A stretch of 64,000 nt of DNA from CAIKLP01 sp039798705 (GCA_039798705.1 JBDKFN010000002.1:1-64000); one strand, 5' to 3'; counted from the first letter of the stretch, positions 32,585 through 42,168 are shown. A program made the numbers and translations. Notes: generated by a model from the letters alone, not told the origin.

Positions 32585-34618
32585 ATGAAGAAATTTTTTG
32601 CATTTTTTGGCTTACTATTATTCAGCCTTCAAACATTTGCTCAAATTCAAGAGCCGGTTAAATGGTCTTATACCATTGAAGACAATGGGACCGAAAACCC
32701 TACACTTGTTATCAAAGCAAAAATAGATGACCATTGGCATGTCTATTCGCAATTTGTTGGAGAAGGTGGGCCACTTCCTACTACTTTTAAATTTACACCT
32801 AATGTAAGTTTTAAATTAGTAAAAGGTGTTTTAGAAATTCCGAAACCAATTACCATTAACGATGAAGTTTTTGAAATGCAAGTTTCATACTTCGAACACA
32901 GTGCTACTTTTAAACAAAAAATAAAAGTGCTTTCTGCAAAAGATTTTAAGCTAGAAGGCACTTTCGAATATATGGTTTGTAACGACAAACAATGTTTGCC
33001 TCCTGAAGAAGTTCCGTTTTCATTTCAAGTAAAAGGTTTTGAATCTGCAGCTAATAAAACAAATGCAAGCGAAGAAATTGTCGATAGCAATACCATTGCA
33101 ACAACAATAGATAGCAGTTCAAACGCAAGCAAATCAAGTGTTTCGGACAGCACTGCAACAAAAACTAGCATTGCAGCACCTGAAAAAGAAGAGGGAAATT
33201 GGTCTATATTTTTACAAGGGTTTCTTTTTGGATTTGTTGCATTATTAATGCCTTGTATTTTCCCAATGATTCCGTTAACTGTTAGTTTCTTCACCAAGCA
33301 AAGCAAAAGCAAAGCAGATGGAATTCGTAAAGCAATTATTTATGGTATTTCAATTGTCGTAATTTATGTTGCTTTAGGATTAGGCGTAACAATGCTTTTA
33401 GGTGCAAGCGCATTAAACGAACTTTCATCCAATGCCGTATTTAATTTAGTTTTCTTTGGTATTTTGGTATTATTTGCAGCCTCGTTTTTTGGTGCATTTG
33501 AAATTACTCTTCCAAGTTCATGGTCAACCAAAGCAGATCAAAAAGCAGATAAAGGTGGGCTGTTAGGCATCTTCTTTATGGCAGTGGTTTTAGCTATTGC
33601 TTCTTTCTCTTGCACAGGACCACTCATTGGTACTTTACTTGTAGATGCAGCAAACAAAGGAACTTATGTTGGCCCATTTATGGGCATGTTAGGGTTTTCA
33701 ATTTCACTTGCATTGCCATTTACTTTGTTTGCAATATTCCCAAGCTGGTTAAATTCTATGCCTAAATCTGGAGGATGGTTAAACACAGTAAAAGTTAGTT
33801 TAGGATTTATTGAATTAGCGTTTGCATTAAAATTTTTATCAAATGCAGACATGGCTTACCACTGGAGAATTTTAGACAGAGAAGTTTTCATTGGATTGTG
33901 GATTGTCATATTTATCATGTTAGGATTTTACTTGTTAGGTAAATTAAAATTCAACCATGATTCGGATGTAAAATACATTTCAGTTCCAAGGTTATTCTTG
34001 GCAATTATATCGCTGAGTTTTGCAGTGTATTTAACACCTGGTTTATGGGGAGCACCACTTAAAGCAATCAGTGGTTTCTTGCCGCATCAAGGCACACAAG
34101 ATTTTGATTTATATGCTAAATCTTTTCAAACTACCAATTCAAATACTACTTCTAGAAAATACAGCGAGCAATTACACGCACCACTTGGTATTGAAGCGTT
34201 CTTCGATTACGATGAAGGAATGGCTTATGCAAAGAAAGCTGGAAAACCAGTTTTTTTAGACTTTACAGGCCATAGCTGTACCAATTGTAGAAAAATGGAA
34301 AATTCAGTTTGGCCAAATGAAGAAGTATTAAAAAGATTAAAAAATGATTTTGTAGTTATCTCATTATATGTTGACGATCGCACAGAATTACCAGAAAATG
34401 AAAAATATACTTCTACTTATACCGGCAAAAAAATTAAAAATTTAGGTAATAGAAATGTGGATTTACAAGTAACTAAATTCAACAACAACGCACAGCCTTT
34501 ATATGTAATAGTTGACAACGATGGTAATGCCTTAGCTGCCCCTTATGCTTATAACGAAGACATTGCAGCCTATGTTAATTTCTTAGACAGCGGAAAAGAA
34601 AAATTCAAGAAAAAATAA
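32585..34618 (+). CDS. dsbD: Thiol:disulfide interchange protein DsbD
   Basis: 677 residues with a signal peptide (MKKFFAFFGLLLFSLQTFAQ). The three redox modules of DsbD are all present. The periplasmic N-terminal domain carries MVCNDKQCLPPE (C132, C137). A Ser/Thr-rich linker (about 160-205) leads to the membrane domain with LMPCIFPMIPL (C224) and SCTGPLIGTL (C343). The C-terminal thioredoxin-like domain has GHSCTNCRKME (C565, C568). Six conserved cysteines thus allow electron flow from cytoplasmic thioredoxin to periplasmic disulfides. Confident. Confidence 0.94.
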   Translation: MKKFFAFFGLLLFSLQTFAQIQEPVKWSYTIEDNGTENPTLVIKAKIDDHWHVYSQFVGEGGPLPTTFKFTPNVSFKLVKGVLEIPKPITINDEVFEMQVSYFEHSATFKQKIKVLSAKDFKLEGTFEYMVCNDKQCLPPEEVPFSFQVKGFESAANKTNASEEIVDSNTIATTIDSSSNASKSSVSDSTATKTSIAAPEKEEGNWSIFLQGFLFGFVALLMPCIFPMIPLTVSFFTKQSKSKADGIRKAIIYGISIVVIYVALGLGVTMLLGASALNELSSNAVFNLVFFGILVLFAASFFGAFEITLPSSWSTKADQKADKGGLLGIFFMAVVLAIASFSCTGPLIGTLLVDAANKGTYVGPFMGMLGFSISLALPFTLFAIFPSWLNSMPKSGGWLNTVKVSLGFIELAFALKFLSNADMAYHWRILDREVFIGLWIVIFIMLGFYLLGKLKFNHDSDVKYISVPRLFLAIISLSFAVYLTPGLWGAPLKAISGFLPHQGTQDFDLYAKSFQTTNSNTTSRKYSEQLHAPLGIEAFFDYDEGMAYAKKAGKPVFLDFTGHSCTNCRKMENSVWPNEEVLKRLKNDFVVISLYVDDRTELPENEKYTSTYTGKKIKNLGNRNVDLQVTKFNNNAQPLYVIVDNDGNALAAPYAYNEDIAAYVNFLDSGKEKFKKK

Positions 34619-34635
34619 TTGAAATATCTACTAAT

Positions 34636-34663
34636 AAAAAAGGAGGCCAATGCCTCCTTTTTT
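34636..34663. terminator. Bidirectional terminator between dsbD and the lipid kinase gene
   Basis: Twelve-base stem AAAAAAGGAGGC/GCCTCCTTTTTT with a 4-base loop, A-rich before and T-rich after. It lies between convergent genes, at the 3' end of both, and overlaps the last bases of the lipid kinase gene. Confidence 0.9.
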
Positions 34664-35543
34664 ATTTTATAATTGTTAGCGCTAAGGGCAAAACTTCTAC
34701 CTCAAAAGGCGCGCGCTCTTTTACTTCTCCATCTATTGTTAAAGGTTGTTCGTCTGTAGCAATTAATGTAATTTTTTGAACTTGCTGATAATTTAAAAGT
34801 TTAGAATGTACATGCTTGCCAGAATAAATGCTGGGGAATAACAAAAGCAAATTCCATAAACTGGTTTTTTTAACAATTAAAACATCCATTAAGCCATCGC
34901 TCAAACTCGCGTATGGGGCCATTTTCATGCCTTTGCCAGTGTGCTTAGTATTCATCAGTAAAACAAAAGAAAAATCTGATTCTTCTTGATAACCTTCAAA
35001 GGTTAAAGTTGCACGTCGACATGGATTTGCAAATATTTTTATTAACGAAGCAATGGTATACCTTGCGCTACCAAATATCCTTAGCCTTTCTGCTAGATCA
35101 GTAATTTGCGCAACAAGGCCCCAACCAATTATATTAAATGACACCAACGATTGCGTTTCGTTTGTCATTTTCATTAAATCTATTTTTTGTAATTCAAATT
35201 TTCTTAGCCTTTCAATTGCAGTTCGGCAATCAAAACAGGCTAAGTCGTGATTGAATGCATTTCCCGTTCCTGCTGGAAATAATAATACTGGAACATTTAA
35301 GTTATTTGAATAGTATAAGCCATTGACTACATCGTGCATGGTGCCGTCTCCACCAAAAACTGCAATTGCGCAAATTGATTTATCTATAAAGCCGCCCAAA
35401 TGGGTTGAGAAATATTGAGGGCTACTACTTTCTACTACTACCCATTGAAAGTCTGGTAATGCGGCTTGCATTTCTGCTAGCATGCTTTGCGAGCGGCCCT
35501 TACCCGAATGTGGATTGATGGCACATAGTACTTTTTTGCTCAT
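34662..35543 (-). CDS. Diacylglycerol kinase family lipid kinase
   Basis: 293 residues from the ATG at 35543, which begins the usual MSKKVLCAINPHSGKG; an in-frame start at 35564 only adds seven residues. The nucleotide-binding motif CAIAVFGGDGTMHDVVNGLY and PVLLFPAGTGNAFNHDL define the DAGK catalytic domain of the YegS/DgkB type. Such enzymes phosphorylate membrane diacylglycerols or related lipids with ATP. The substrate is not certain. It converges with dsbD. Confidence 0.88.
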   Translation of the reverse strand: MSKKVLCAINPHSGKGRSQSMLAEMQAALPDFQWVVVESSSPQYFSTHLGGFIDKSICAIAVFGGDGTMHDVVNGLYYSNNLNVPVLLFPAGTGNAFNHDLACFDCRTAIERLRKFELQKIDLMKMTNETQSLVSFNIIGWGLVAQITDLAERLRIFGSARYTIASLIKIFANPCRRATLTFEGYQEESDFSFVLLMNTKHTGKGMKMAPYASLSDGLMDVLIVKKTSLWNLLLLFPSIYSGKHVHSKLLNYQQVQKITLIATDEQPLTIDGEVKERAPFEVEVLPLALTIIK

Positions 35544-35599
35544 TTCCTTGAATTTGAGAAACAAGATAATAAATCAATTCTTAGAAATATAAAATTTAG

Positions 35600-35607
35600 T
35601 ACTTTTG
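35600..35607 (+). promoter_or_regulatory. Candidate -7 promoter element abutting gmhA
   Basis: TACTTTTG is an exact TAnnTTTG match that ends only 3 bases before the gmhA ATG at 35611. If used, the transcript would start at or next to the start codon. Confidence 0.4.
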
Positions 35608-35610
35608 GGT

Positions 35611-36177
35611 ATGGACGCGATCAAAAAACATTTCACAGAAGCTCAATCCGTTTTAGACACATTTGTTTCAGACGAAAAAAACATAGCAGCAATTAATGTT
35701 GCTGGGCAATTAATGGTTAAGGCATTAGCAAACGGAAAGAAAATTATTTCCTGCGGTAATGGTGGCTCTATGTGTGATGCCATGCATTTTGCAGAAGAAT
35801 TGAGCGGCAGATATAGAAATGATCGCAAAGCATTAGCTGCCGTATCTATCTCAGACCCTTCACATATTTCATGCGTAGGAAACGATTATGGTTATGACTT
35901 TATTTTTTCAAGATATATAGAAGCATTAGGAAATGAAGGCGATGTTTTAGTTGGCATCAGCACTTCTGGGAATTCAAAAAATATTATTCATGCTGTAGCA
36001 GCCGCAAGAGCAAAAGGCTTGTCTGTAGTGTGTCTTACCGGAAAAGATGGCGGACAATTAGCTGGCTTAGCAGATGTAGAAATTCGTGCACCCAAATCTG
36101 ACTATGCAGATAGGGCGCAAGAAATTCACATCAAAGTCATCCATTCCTTAATTGATTTCATCGAAAGACATCAATAA
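35611..36177 (+). CDS. gmhA: D-sedoheptulose-7-phosphate isomerase
   Basis: 188 residues. I use the ATG at 35611 because the in-frame TTG at 35605 lies in a promoter element. The SIS domain contains SCGNGGSMCDAMHFAEELSG and LVGISTSGNSKNIIHAV, the GmhA sugar-phosphate pocket, and the C-terminal QEIHIKVIHSLIDFIE carries the histidine expected for catalysis. GmhA makes D-glycero-manno-heptose 7-phosphate for the lipopolysaccharide core. The other heptose genes are not nearby. Confidence 0.92.
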   Translation: MDAIKKHFTEAQSVLDTFVSDEKNIAAINVAGQLMVKALANGKKIISCGNGGSMCDAMHFAEELSGRYRNDRKALAAVSISDPSHISCVGNDYGYDFIFSRYIEALGNEGDVLVGISTSGNSKNIIHAVAAARAKGLSVVCLTGKDGGQLAGLADVEIRAPKSDYADRAQEIHIKVIHSLIDFIERHQ

Positions 36178-36209
36178 AAATTTGCAATTAAAAACCTGCA
36201 CAAACTAAG

Positions 36210-36240
36210 TTGAACAAAACTGTTGTTTACTTTAGTTTTG
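36210..36240 (+). promoter_or_regulatory. Promoter for the ComM-like gene
   Basis: TTG at 36210, exactly 20 bases, then TAGTTTTG at 36233-36240: a full match to the Bacteroidota promoter. The ATG is 9 bases further. One of the two best promoter matches in the window. Confidence 0.68.
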
Positions 36241-36249
36241 AAATAAAAA

Positions 36250-37782
36250 ATGCTGGTTAAAACTTTTGGCAGCGCCGTTCAAGGCGTTGACGCAATCCTC
36301 ATTACCGTAGAAGTAAATATTGTTACAGGTGTAGATTATTTTTTAGTTGGCTTGCCAGACAGCGCCGTCAAAGAAAGTCATTTAAGAATTGAGTCTGCTG
36401 TAAAAAACTTTGGTTACCATATGCCAAGAATGAAAATTGTAGTAAATATGGCGCCAGCAGATATCCGCAAAGAAGGTTCCTCTTATGATTTAACCATTGC
36501 AATTGGCATTCTCGCTGCCGCAGAGCAAATTCCATCCGCACACTTGGAAGATTACTTAATTATGGGCGAACTCTCTTTAGACGGCAGCTTAAAGCCTATC
36601 AAAGGTGCGCTACCCATTGCCATTGAAGCTCAAAAAAAAGGATTCAAAGGATTCATTCTTCCTAAACAAAATGCAAAAGAAGCTGCCATCGTAAATGGTT
36701 TAAATGTTTTTGGAATGAATAGCATTTTAGAAGTCATAGATTTTTTTAAATCTAATTGCAAAGGACAAGCAACATTAATAGATATAGAAAATGAGTTCCA
36801 AGAACATACAGAAAAATTTGATTTAGATTTTTCCGATGTAAAGGGTCAAGAAAATATCAAACGTGCATTAGAAATTGCAGCAGCAGGCGGACACAATGTA
36901 ATACTGATTGGGCCACCTGGTGCAGGCAAAACAATGCTTGCCAAAAGACTACCAAGTATTTTGCCGCCACTAAATATTTCTGAAGCATTAGAAACTACGA
37001 AAATTCATTCTGTTGCTGGAAAATTAACGAACAACATCTCTTTGCTTTTGAGTAGGCCTTTTCGCTCGCCACACCATACCATCTCAGATGTTGCGCTTGT
37101 TGGTGGCGGAAGTAATCCGCAACCCGGAGAAATTTCTTTGTCGCATAATGGCGTTTTGTTTTTAGATGAATTGCCAGAATTTAAAAGGAGTGTGTTAGAA
37201 GTGATGCGACAACCACTCGAAGAGCGTAAAGTTAGCATTGCACGCTCCAAACAAAGTGTAGAATACCCCGCAAGTTTTATGCTTGTTGCCTCTATGAACC
37301 CCTGCCCTTGCGGTTTCTATAATCACCCGGAAAAAGAATGTACTTGCGGACCAGGAATTGTTCAGCGTTACCTCAATAAAGTTTCAGGTCCACTGCTAGA
37401 CAGAATTGACATACACATTGAAGTCTCTCCGGTAAGTTTTAATGAATTAACTGCACATCGTAAAGGAGAAATAAGCAGTGTAGTAAGGACAAGAGTAATG
37501 CAAACACGAAAGATACAATCTGAACGCTATGGACACTTATCAAACATTCATTGCAATGCACAAATTAGCAGCAAACTTTTGCGCGAAATTTGCAAAGTTG
37601 ACAAAGAAGGTTTAGCTATTTTAAAAACAGCCATGGAGCGGCTAGGTTTATCTGCACGCGCTTACGATAGAATTTTAAAAGTTGCGCGAACCATAGCTGA
37701 TTTAGAAAACTCAGAAAATATTGCTACCAAACATTTATTAGAAGCCATTCATTACCGAAGCCTGGATAGAGAGCGCATGTAA
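36250..37782 (+). CDS. YifB/ComM family Mg chelatase-like AAA+ ATPase
   Basis: 510 residues. An N-terminal Lon-protease-like fold (about 1-180, with GVDYFLVGLPDSAVKES) is followed by the AAA+ domain with Walker A LIGPPGAGKTML and the Walker B/sensor region LFLDELPEFKRSVLEV. The cysteine-rich segment NPCPCGFYNHPEKECTCG is characteristic of the family. ComM is a helicase that extends branch migration during natural transformation in Vibrio and Haemophilus; in Bacteroidota its role is untested. The gene converges with phoU. Confidence 0.88.
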   Translation: MLVKTFGSAVQGVDAILITVEVNIVTGVDYFLVGLPDSAVKESHLRIESAVKNFGYHMPRMKIVVNMAPADIRKEGSSYDLTIAIGILAAAEQIPSAHLEDYLIMGELSLDGSLKPIKGALPIAIEAQKKGFKGFILPKQNAKEAAIVNGLNVFGMNSILEVIDFFKSNCKGQATLIDIENEFQEHTEKFDLDFSDVKGQENIKRALEIAAAGGHNVILIGPPGAGKTMLAKRLPSILPPLNISEALETTKIHSVAGKLTNNISLLLSRPFRSPHHTISDVALVGGGSNPQPGEISLSHNGVLFLDELPEFKRSVLEVMRQPLEERKVSIARSKQSVEYPASFMLVASMNPCPCGFYNHPEKECTCGPGIVQRYLNKVSGPLLDRIDIHIEVSPVSFNELTAHRKGEISSVVRTRVMQTRKIQSERYGHLSNIHCNAQISSKLLREICKVDKEGLAILKTAMERLGLSARAYDRILKVARTIADLENSENIATKHLLEAIHYRSLDRERM

Positions 37783-37793
37783 AACCCGCCTAA

Positions 37794-38456
37794 TTATACT
37801 TTTTTAGTATGCTTTAATACCTTAGCTTCTAAATAAAAAATAACCTCTTCTGCAATATTCTTTGCTTGATCGCCTACTCTTTCTAGCTTACGAATGGTAG
37901 AAAGTACATATAATGCTTGCTCAATATTATCTGGATGTAAACGAATATATGCTTCAATGTTTTTATTCGCTTCTATGTTAATTTTATCTAACACTTCGTC
38001 TTGCTTGAAAATGCTTCTCGCTTTAATGGTGTCTTCGTTTTCAAACGCTTCTTCGATTTCATGCATCATGCTCACACACTCATCAAACATTTTAAGTAAT
38101 TGTGATGAGGTTAATAATTCTTGATCAAAAGATTGTTGCGTTTGAATTAAGAATTTTGCAATGCCTTCAGCAATATCTCCAGTTCTTTCGAGGTTGTTAT
38201 TTATTTTTAAGATGGCTAAGAGGTAACGCAAATCTACTGCCACTGGATTATATAAAGCGAAATAATTTTCACAGTCACGGTCAATGTTTAATTCCTGCGC
38301 ATTGACTCTTTTTTCTGTCTGAATAATTTCTCTTGCTAAATCTTTGTCTAAGCGCACCAATGCATCCTTTGCTTTAGCAATTTGCGTGCGAACCAATGCA
38401 AACATAATATTTACCTCTTGTTTGAGGTGTTTTAATTCTTCTTCGAAATGTGTCAT
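37794..38456 (-). CDS. phoU: Phosphate transport regulator PhoU
   Basis: 220 residues made of two repeated three-helix PhoU domains. LEQDVN-type helices such as FEEELKHLKQEVNIMFALV and the acidic metal-binding motifs ERTGDIAEGIAKF and ERVGDQAKNIAEEV, one per repeat, are visible. PhoU links the state of the Pst transporter to the PhoR kinase and curbs phosphate uptake. It is the last gene of the porin-pstSCAB-phoU operon, 22 bases after pstB. Confidence 0.94.
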   Translation of the reverse strand: MTHFEEELKHLKQEVNIMFALVRTQIAKAKDALVRLDKDLAREIIQTEKRVNAQELNIDRDCENYFALYNPVAVDLRYLLAILKINNNLERTGDIAEGIAKFLIQTQQSFDQELLTSSQLLKMFDECVSMMHEIEEAFENEDTIKARSIFKQDEVLDKINIEANKNIEAYIRLHPDNIEQALYVLSTIRKLERVGDQAKNIAEEVIFYLEAKVLKHTKKV

Positions 38457-38478
38457 AATATCTTAAATTTATAAAAAA

Positions 38479-39225
38479 TCACCCAAACCTTCCAGTTACA
38501 TAATTTTGCGTCTGTTGGTTTTCTGGATTAGTAAATATTGTTTTTGTTTCGTTAAACTCTATCAAAGATCCCATGTAGAAAAATGCTGTGTGATCGCTCA
38601 CCCTTGCAGCTTGCTGCATATTGTGTGTTACAATTAAAATAGTATAATTCTTTTTTAATTCATGAATTAATTCTTCAATCTTAGATGTGGAAATTGGATC
38701 CAATGCCGATGCTGGTTCGTCCATCAATAAAATAGTTGGCTCGACAGCAAGCGCACGCGCAATACACAAACGTTGCTGCTGCCCTCCAGATAATGCATAT
38801 GCAGACTTTTTCAAATTGTCTTTTACTTCGTCCCACAATGCGGCTTGCTTTAAACTTTCTTCTACCGTTTGCTTGATAAGTTTCTCATCACTCACCCCAT
38901 TTACACGCATGCCATAAGCCACGTTTTCATAAATACTTTTTGCAAATGGATTTGGTTTTTGAAATACCATTCCGATTCTTTTGCGCAAACTATCTACATC
39001 CACTCCTTTGGCATAGATATTCATGTCATCAACAATTATATCGCCTTCAATTTTTACACCAGCAATTAAGTCGTTCATGCGATTAAAGGTTCGTAAGAAA
39101 GTAGACTTTCCACAACCAGAAGGGCCAATCAAAGCTGTAACTGATTTCTCAGGCACCTTCATGCTAATGTCTTTTAAAGCTTGAAATGAACCATAATATA
39201 AGTTCAGGTTTTTAGCTTCTATCAT
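38479..39225 (-). CDS. pstB: Phosphate ABC transporter ATPase PstB
   Basis: 248 residues. Walker A is LIGPSGCGKST, the Q loop is FQKPNPFAKS, the ABC signature is LSGGQQQRLC and Walker B is ILLMDEPASALDP. The phrase QKPNPFAKSIYENVAYG is specific to PstB. The protein couples ATP hydrolysis to phosphate import through PstC and PstA. It begins 3 bases after pstA ends. Confidence 0.97.
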   Translation of the reverse strand: MIEAKNLNLYYGSFQALKDISMKVPEKSVTALIGPSGCGKSTFLRTFNRMNDLIAGVKIEGDIIVDDMNIYAKGVDVDSLRKRIGMVFQKPNPFAKSIYENVAYGMRVNGVSDEKLIKQTVEESLKQAALWDEVKDNLKKSAYALSGGQQQRLCIARALAVEPTILLMDEPASALDPISTSKIEELIHELKKNYTILIVTHNMQQAARVSDHTAFFYMGSLIEFNETKTIFTNPENQQTQNYVTGRFG

Positions 39226-39228
39226 AAT

Positions 39229-40092
39229 TTATTGTTTAATTTTTTTATTTAAAAATCTTCTAGTAAAGTTAGCGAGCAAATTCAAAATCAACACTATTAA
39301 AATTAAAACAAGTGCTGTTCCGTAAGCCATATTTCTACTGGCTTCCATGTCTGTTCCACTAGTTGAAAGCACATATAAATGATAAGGCAATGCCATTACT
39401 TGATCGAACATGCTTGATGGTAATTTTGGAAGGAAATAAGCAGCTACCGTAAATAAAATTGGTGCTGTTTCTCCAGACACCCTTCCAATAGAAAGAATAA
39501 AACCAGTAATGATATTTGGCATTGCCAATGGCAAAACCACTCTTCTAATTGTTTGAATTTTTGTTGCTCCTAAAGCATAACTTCCTTCTCTATGGTATTT
39601 GTCTATGCTCTTTAAAGATTCTTCTGTTGTTCTAATGATTACAGGCAATGCCAATAACCCTAAGGTTAGTGAGCCTGCAATAATACTGTCTCCAAATCCT
39701 AAAGTATTAACAAATAAACTCATTCCAAATAATCCGAAAACTATGGAAGGAACTCCAGCTAAATTATTTGTCATCAGCTTTACAAATCTTTTGAACCAAT
39801 TGTCTTTGACAAATTCATTAATATATATTCCAGACAAAACGCCAACAGGAAATGCGAACAACATACTACCCGCTACTAAACACATAGTGCCTACTATAGC
39901 AGGCCAAATGCCGCCTTTGGTCATTCCTTCTTCTGGCATTTTAGTAATGAAATCCCAACTTATAACACCAATGCCTCGCACTACGATAAAAGCCAAAATG
40001 GAAAATAATACCAATACAATGCTTGCACTCATGATGCGAAACAAATTAAAAGCGATGAGCTCTGCTACTCTTTTCTTCGTTCTTCCTTTCAT
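39229..40092 (-). CDS. pstA: Phosphate ABC transporter permease PstA
   Basis: 287 residues with about six membrane helices. The EAA-type loop that contacts PstB is EGSYALGATKIQTIRRVVLP, and the Pst-specific NLAGVPSIVFGLFGM and SGETAPILFTVAAYF are present. It forms half of the inner-membrane channel with PstC. It follows pstC by 1 base and precedes pstB by 3 bases. Confidence 0.95.
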   Translation of the reverse strand: MKGRTKKRVAELIAFNLFRIMSASIVLVLFSILAFIVVRGIGVISWDFITKMPEEGMTKGGIWPAIVGTMCLVAGSMLFAFPVGVLSGIYINEFVKDNWFKRFVKLMTNNLAGVPSIVFGLFGMSLFVNTLGFGDSIIAGSLTLGLLALPVIIRTTEESLKSIDKYHREGSYALGATKIQTIRRVVLPLAMPNIITGFILSIGRVSGETAPILFTVAAYFLPKLPSSMFDQVMALPYHLYVLSTSGTDMEASRNMAYGTALVLILIVLILNLLANFTRRFLNKKIKQ

Positions 40093-40093
40093 C

Positions 40094-41302
40094 TTAACGC
40101 AATTTGTTTTTTGTTCCTTTTTTAGAAATCATTTCTACTGTAATATTCACTAACATGGTTATGATAAATAAGACACAACCCAAGGCGAACAATGCATCGT
40201 AATGTAACGAACCTTTTGCTGCTTCTCCTAATTCTGCAGCTATAGTTGCAGGAATTGTTCGCATTGGCTCTAACATGCTATGCGGCACAACTGCGGCGTT
40301 ACCCGTAACCATTAGCACCGCCATTGTTTCTCCTATAGCTCTTCCAATTCCTAAAATTACTGCAGCAGTAATTCCAGATGAAGCAGCAGGGATCACAATT
40401 CTATAAATTGTTTGCCATTGAGAAGCTCCTAAAGCTAAACTTGCTTCTCTTACACTTCTCGGCGTACGAGTTATTGCGTCTTCGGCTACCGTAATAATTG
40501 TTGGCAATGCCATAATTGCTAAAACAATGCTTCCGGTTAATCCAGTTTCGCCAACTGGCAAATTAAATATTTGTTGAACCAATGGAACTAAAACAATTAA
40601 CCCAAAAAAACCATACACAACAGATGGGATACCTGCTAACAATTCTATGATTGGTTTTAAAATTCCCCTCACTTTTGAATCGGCAATTTCTGCCATGTAA
40701 ATTGCTGCTGCTAAACCAAATGGTAAGGCAATTAATATCGCAATAAAACTTACCCATAGCGTCCCCATTAATAATGGGTATATACCAAATTGTGCTACAG
40801 GTGTTGATGTTGGAAACCAAACTTCACCACCAAAAAAACTGCCTAAACCAATAGATTCAATTCTAACTAATTTTGAATGATGTTCTTTTGGAATTTCATT
40901 TGCAGAAATAAATGCAATAACCCCCTTATTGTTTTCGATTACTTGGTCGATTTTTTGAGCCAAAAGACCCATGTTAGTATCAATGCCTGCAAGCTCATCT
41001 TCTGAATAATAAGCAAGTAAATCATCCATTCTGAATAGGATAATACTATCGTCATTTCCACCAAGCTCTTTCCAATTAACGATGTTTTGATCAAAAACAT
41101 TTTTAATTTGTTCGGGGCTTAACTTGTCAATTGGATTGTTATGATTAACGGCAACTGTAAAGCCATCTTCGGTTGGGCTTTTCCCAAACAATCCTGCGCC
41201 TTCCTTAAATAGAAAAAAAACGATGAGCAGAACTGTAACCGTAGTTACTGTTCCGCTCAGCATTAATATTCCCTCGGTTAATTTATCGAGTAGCTTTTTC
41301 AA
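40094..41302 (-). CDS. pstC: Phosphate ABC transporter permease PstC with inserted PstS-like segment
   Basis: 402 residues, about 90-110 longer than most PstC. The permease core is normal: YPLLMGTLWVSFIAILIALP, LAGIPSVVYGFFGL, the coupling loop REASLALGASQWQTIYRIVI and AIGETMAVLMVTGN. Between helix 1 (about 13-33) and the next segment (SFFGGEVWFPTS, about 152) lies an extra domain of roughly 110 residues facing the periplasm. It contains LSPEQIKNVFDQNIVNWKEL and NKGVIAFISANEI, which echo TREQLEGIYTGKIKNWNQV and KGAIGYVGLAY in PstS of the same operon. The phosphate-binding GRESSSGT loop of PstS is not conserved. Confidence 0.92.
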   Translation of the reverse strand: MKKLLDKLTEGILMLSGTVTTVTVLLIVFFLFKEGAGLFGKSPTEDGFTVAVNHNNPIDKLSPEQIKNVFDQNIVNWKELGGNDDSIILFRMDDLLAYYSEDELAGIDTNMGLLAQKIDQVIENNKGVIAFISANEIPKEHHSKLVRIESIGLGSFFGGEVWFPTSTPVAQFGIYPLLMGTLWVSFIAILIALPFGLAAAIYMAEIADSKVRGILKPIIELLAGIPSVVYGFFGLIVLVPLVQQIFNLPVGETGLTGSIVLAIMALPTIITVAEDAITRTPRSVREASLALGASQWQTIYRIVIPAASSGITAAVILGIGRAIGETMAVLMVTGNAAVVPHSMLEPMRTIPATIAAELGEAAKGSLHYDALFALGCVLFIITMLVNITVEMISKKGTKNKLR

Positions 41303-41318
41303 CGAAATAATGTATTGT

Positions 41319-42134
41319 TTAGTTCAAAGATACAAATCCTTCTTTAGTTACAATAGTTTGACCTTCCGAAGATAAAATAAAATCTACAAATGGCTTAATT
41401 ATTTTACTTGCACTGGTTAAATAATAAAAGTACAATGGGCGTACAATTGGATAAGTTTTGTTTTTTGCGGTTGCAATACTTGGTGCCACAAAATTTTTGC
41501 CCTTATTAAATGATACGCTTAATGCTTTTACATTATTTTCTACATATGCTAAGCCTACGTAACCAATAGCACCTTTTGTTTGGCTTACTGATTGAACAAT
41601 AGCACCTGTAGCAGGCATACTCATTACACTTGCAGCATAATTTTTATTATTCAATACGTGCTCTTTGAAGAAATCAAAAGTACCAGAACTACTTTCTCTA
41701 CCGTAAACCACAATTGGTGTATTTTCACCGCCAACTTGATTCCAATTTTTAATTTTTCCGGTATAAATGCCTTCTAATTGTTCACGTGTTAATTGGTCTA
41801 CTTTATTTGCAGGATTTACAATTACTGCAAGCGCGTCAAAAGCAATAACTACTTCAGCAGATGAAACACCCCCATCGTTTACTTTCATTTTCTCGCTTAA
41901 TTTCATTTTACGAGATGACATAGCTACATCTGTTGTATTATCTATTAAAGATGAAATACCAACGCCACTACCACCGCCAGTAACGGTAATACGTGCAGCT
42001 TTATTTTTTTTCATGTACACTTCCGCTTCTTTCTGAGCCAAAGGCAATACGGTATCACTACCTTTAATTTTTTGAGCGATTGCTGCATTAAAAACAGCAG
42101 CTACAAATGTGAATGCTAAAATTATTTTTTTCAT
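41319..42134 (-). CDS. pstS: Periplasmic phosphate-binding protein PstS
   Basis: 271 residues with a signal peptide (MKKIILAFTFVAAVFNAAIA). The ligand loops are all there: KGSDTVLPLAQKEAEVYM near the N-terminus, GGGSGVGISSLID and YGRESSSGTFDFFKEHVL, which bind the phosphate oxygens. The length is that of the compact PstS type. It delivers phosphate from the porin side to PstCA. It sits 34 bases after the porin gene and 16 before pstC. Confidence 0.95.
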   Translation of the reverse strand: MKKIILAFTFVAAVFNAAIAQKIKGSDTVLPLAQKEAEVYMKKNKAARITVTGGGSGVGISSLIDNTTDVAMSSRKMKLSEKMKVNDGGVSSAEVVIAFDALAVIVNPANKVDQLTREQLEGIYTGKIKNWNQVGGENTPIVVYGRESSSGTFDFFKEHVLNNKNYAASVMSMPATGAIVQSVSQTKGAIGYVGLAYVENNVKALSVSFNKGKNFVAPSIATAKNKTYPIVRPLYFYYLTSASKIIKPFVDFILSSEGQTIVTKEGFVSLN

Positions 42135-42168
42135 ATTATTTTTTTATTTGCTTAATTATTGAATGAAA

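Noticed and set aside
39599..40153. 184-codon open frame on the + strand
   Set aside because: Antisense to pstA and the end of pstC; composition is a mirror of membrane helices and no start context is seen.
40563..40820. 85-codon frame on the same strand as pstC, possibly a frameshifted gene
   Set aside because: pstC is continuous through this region, and the alternative frame gives no permease-like sequence.
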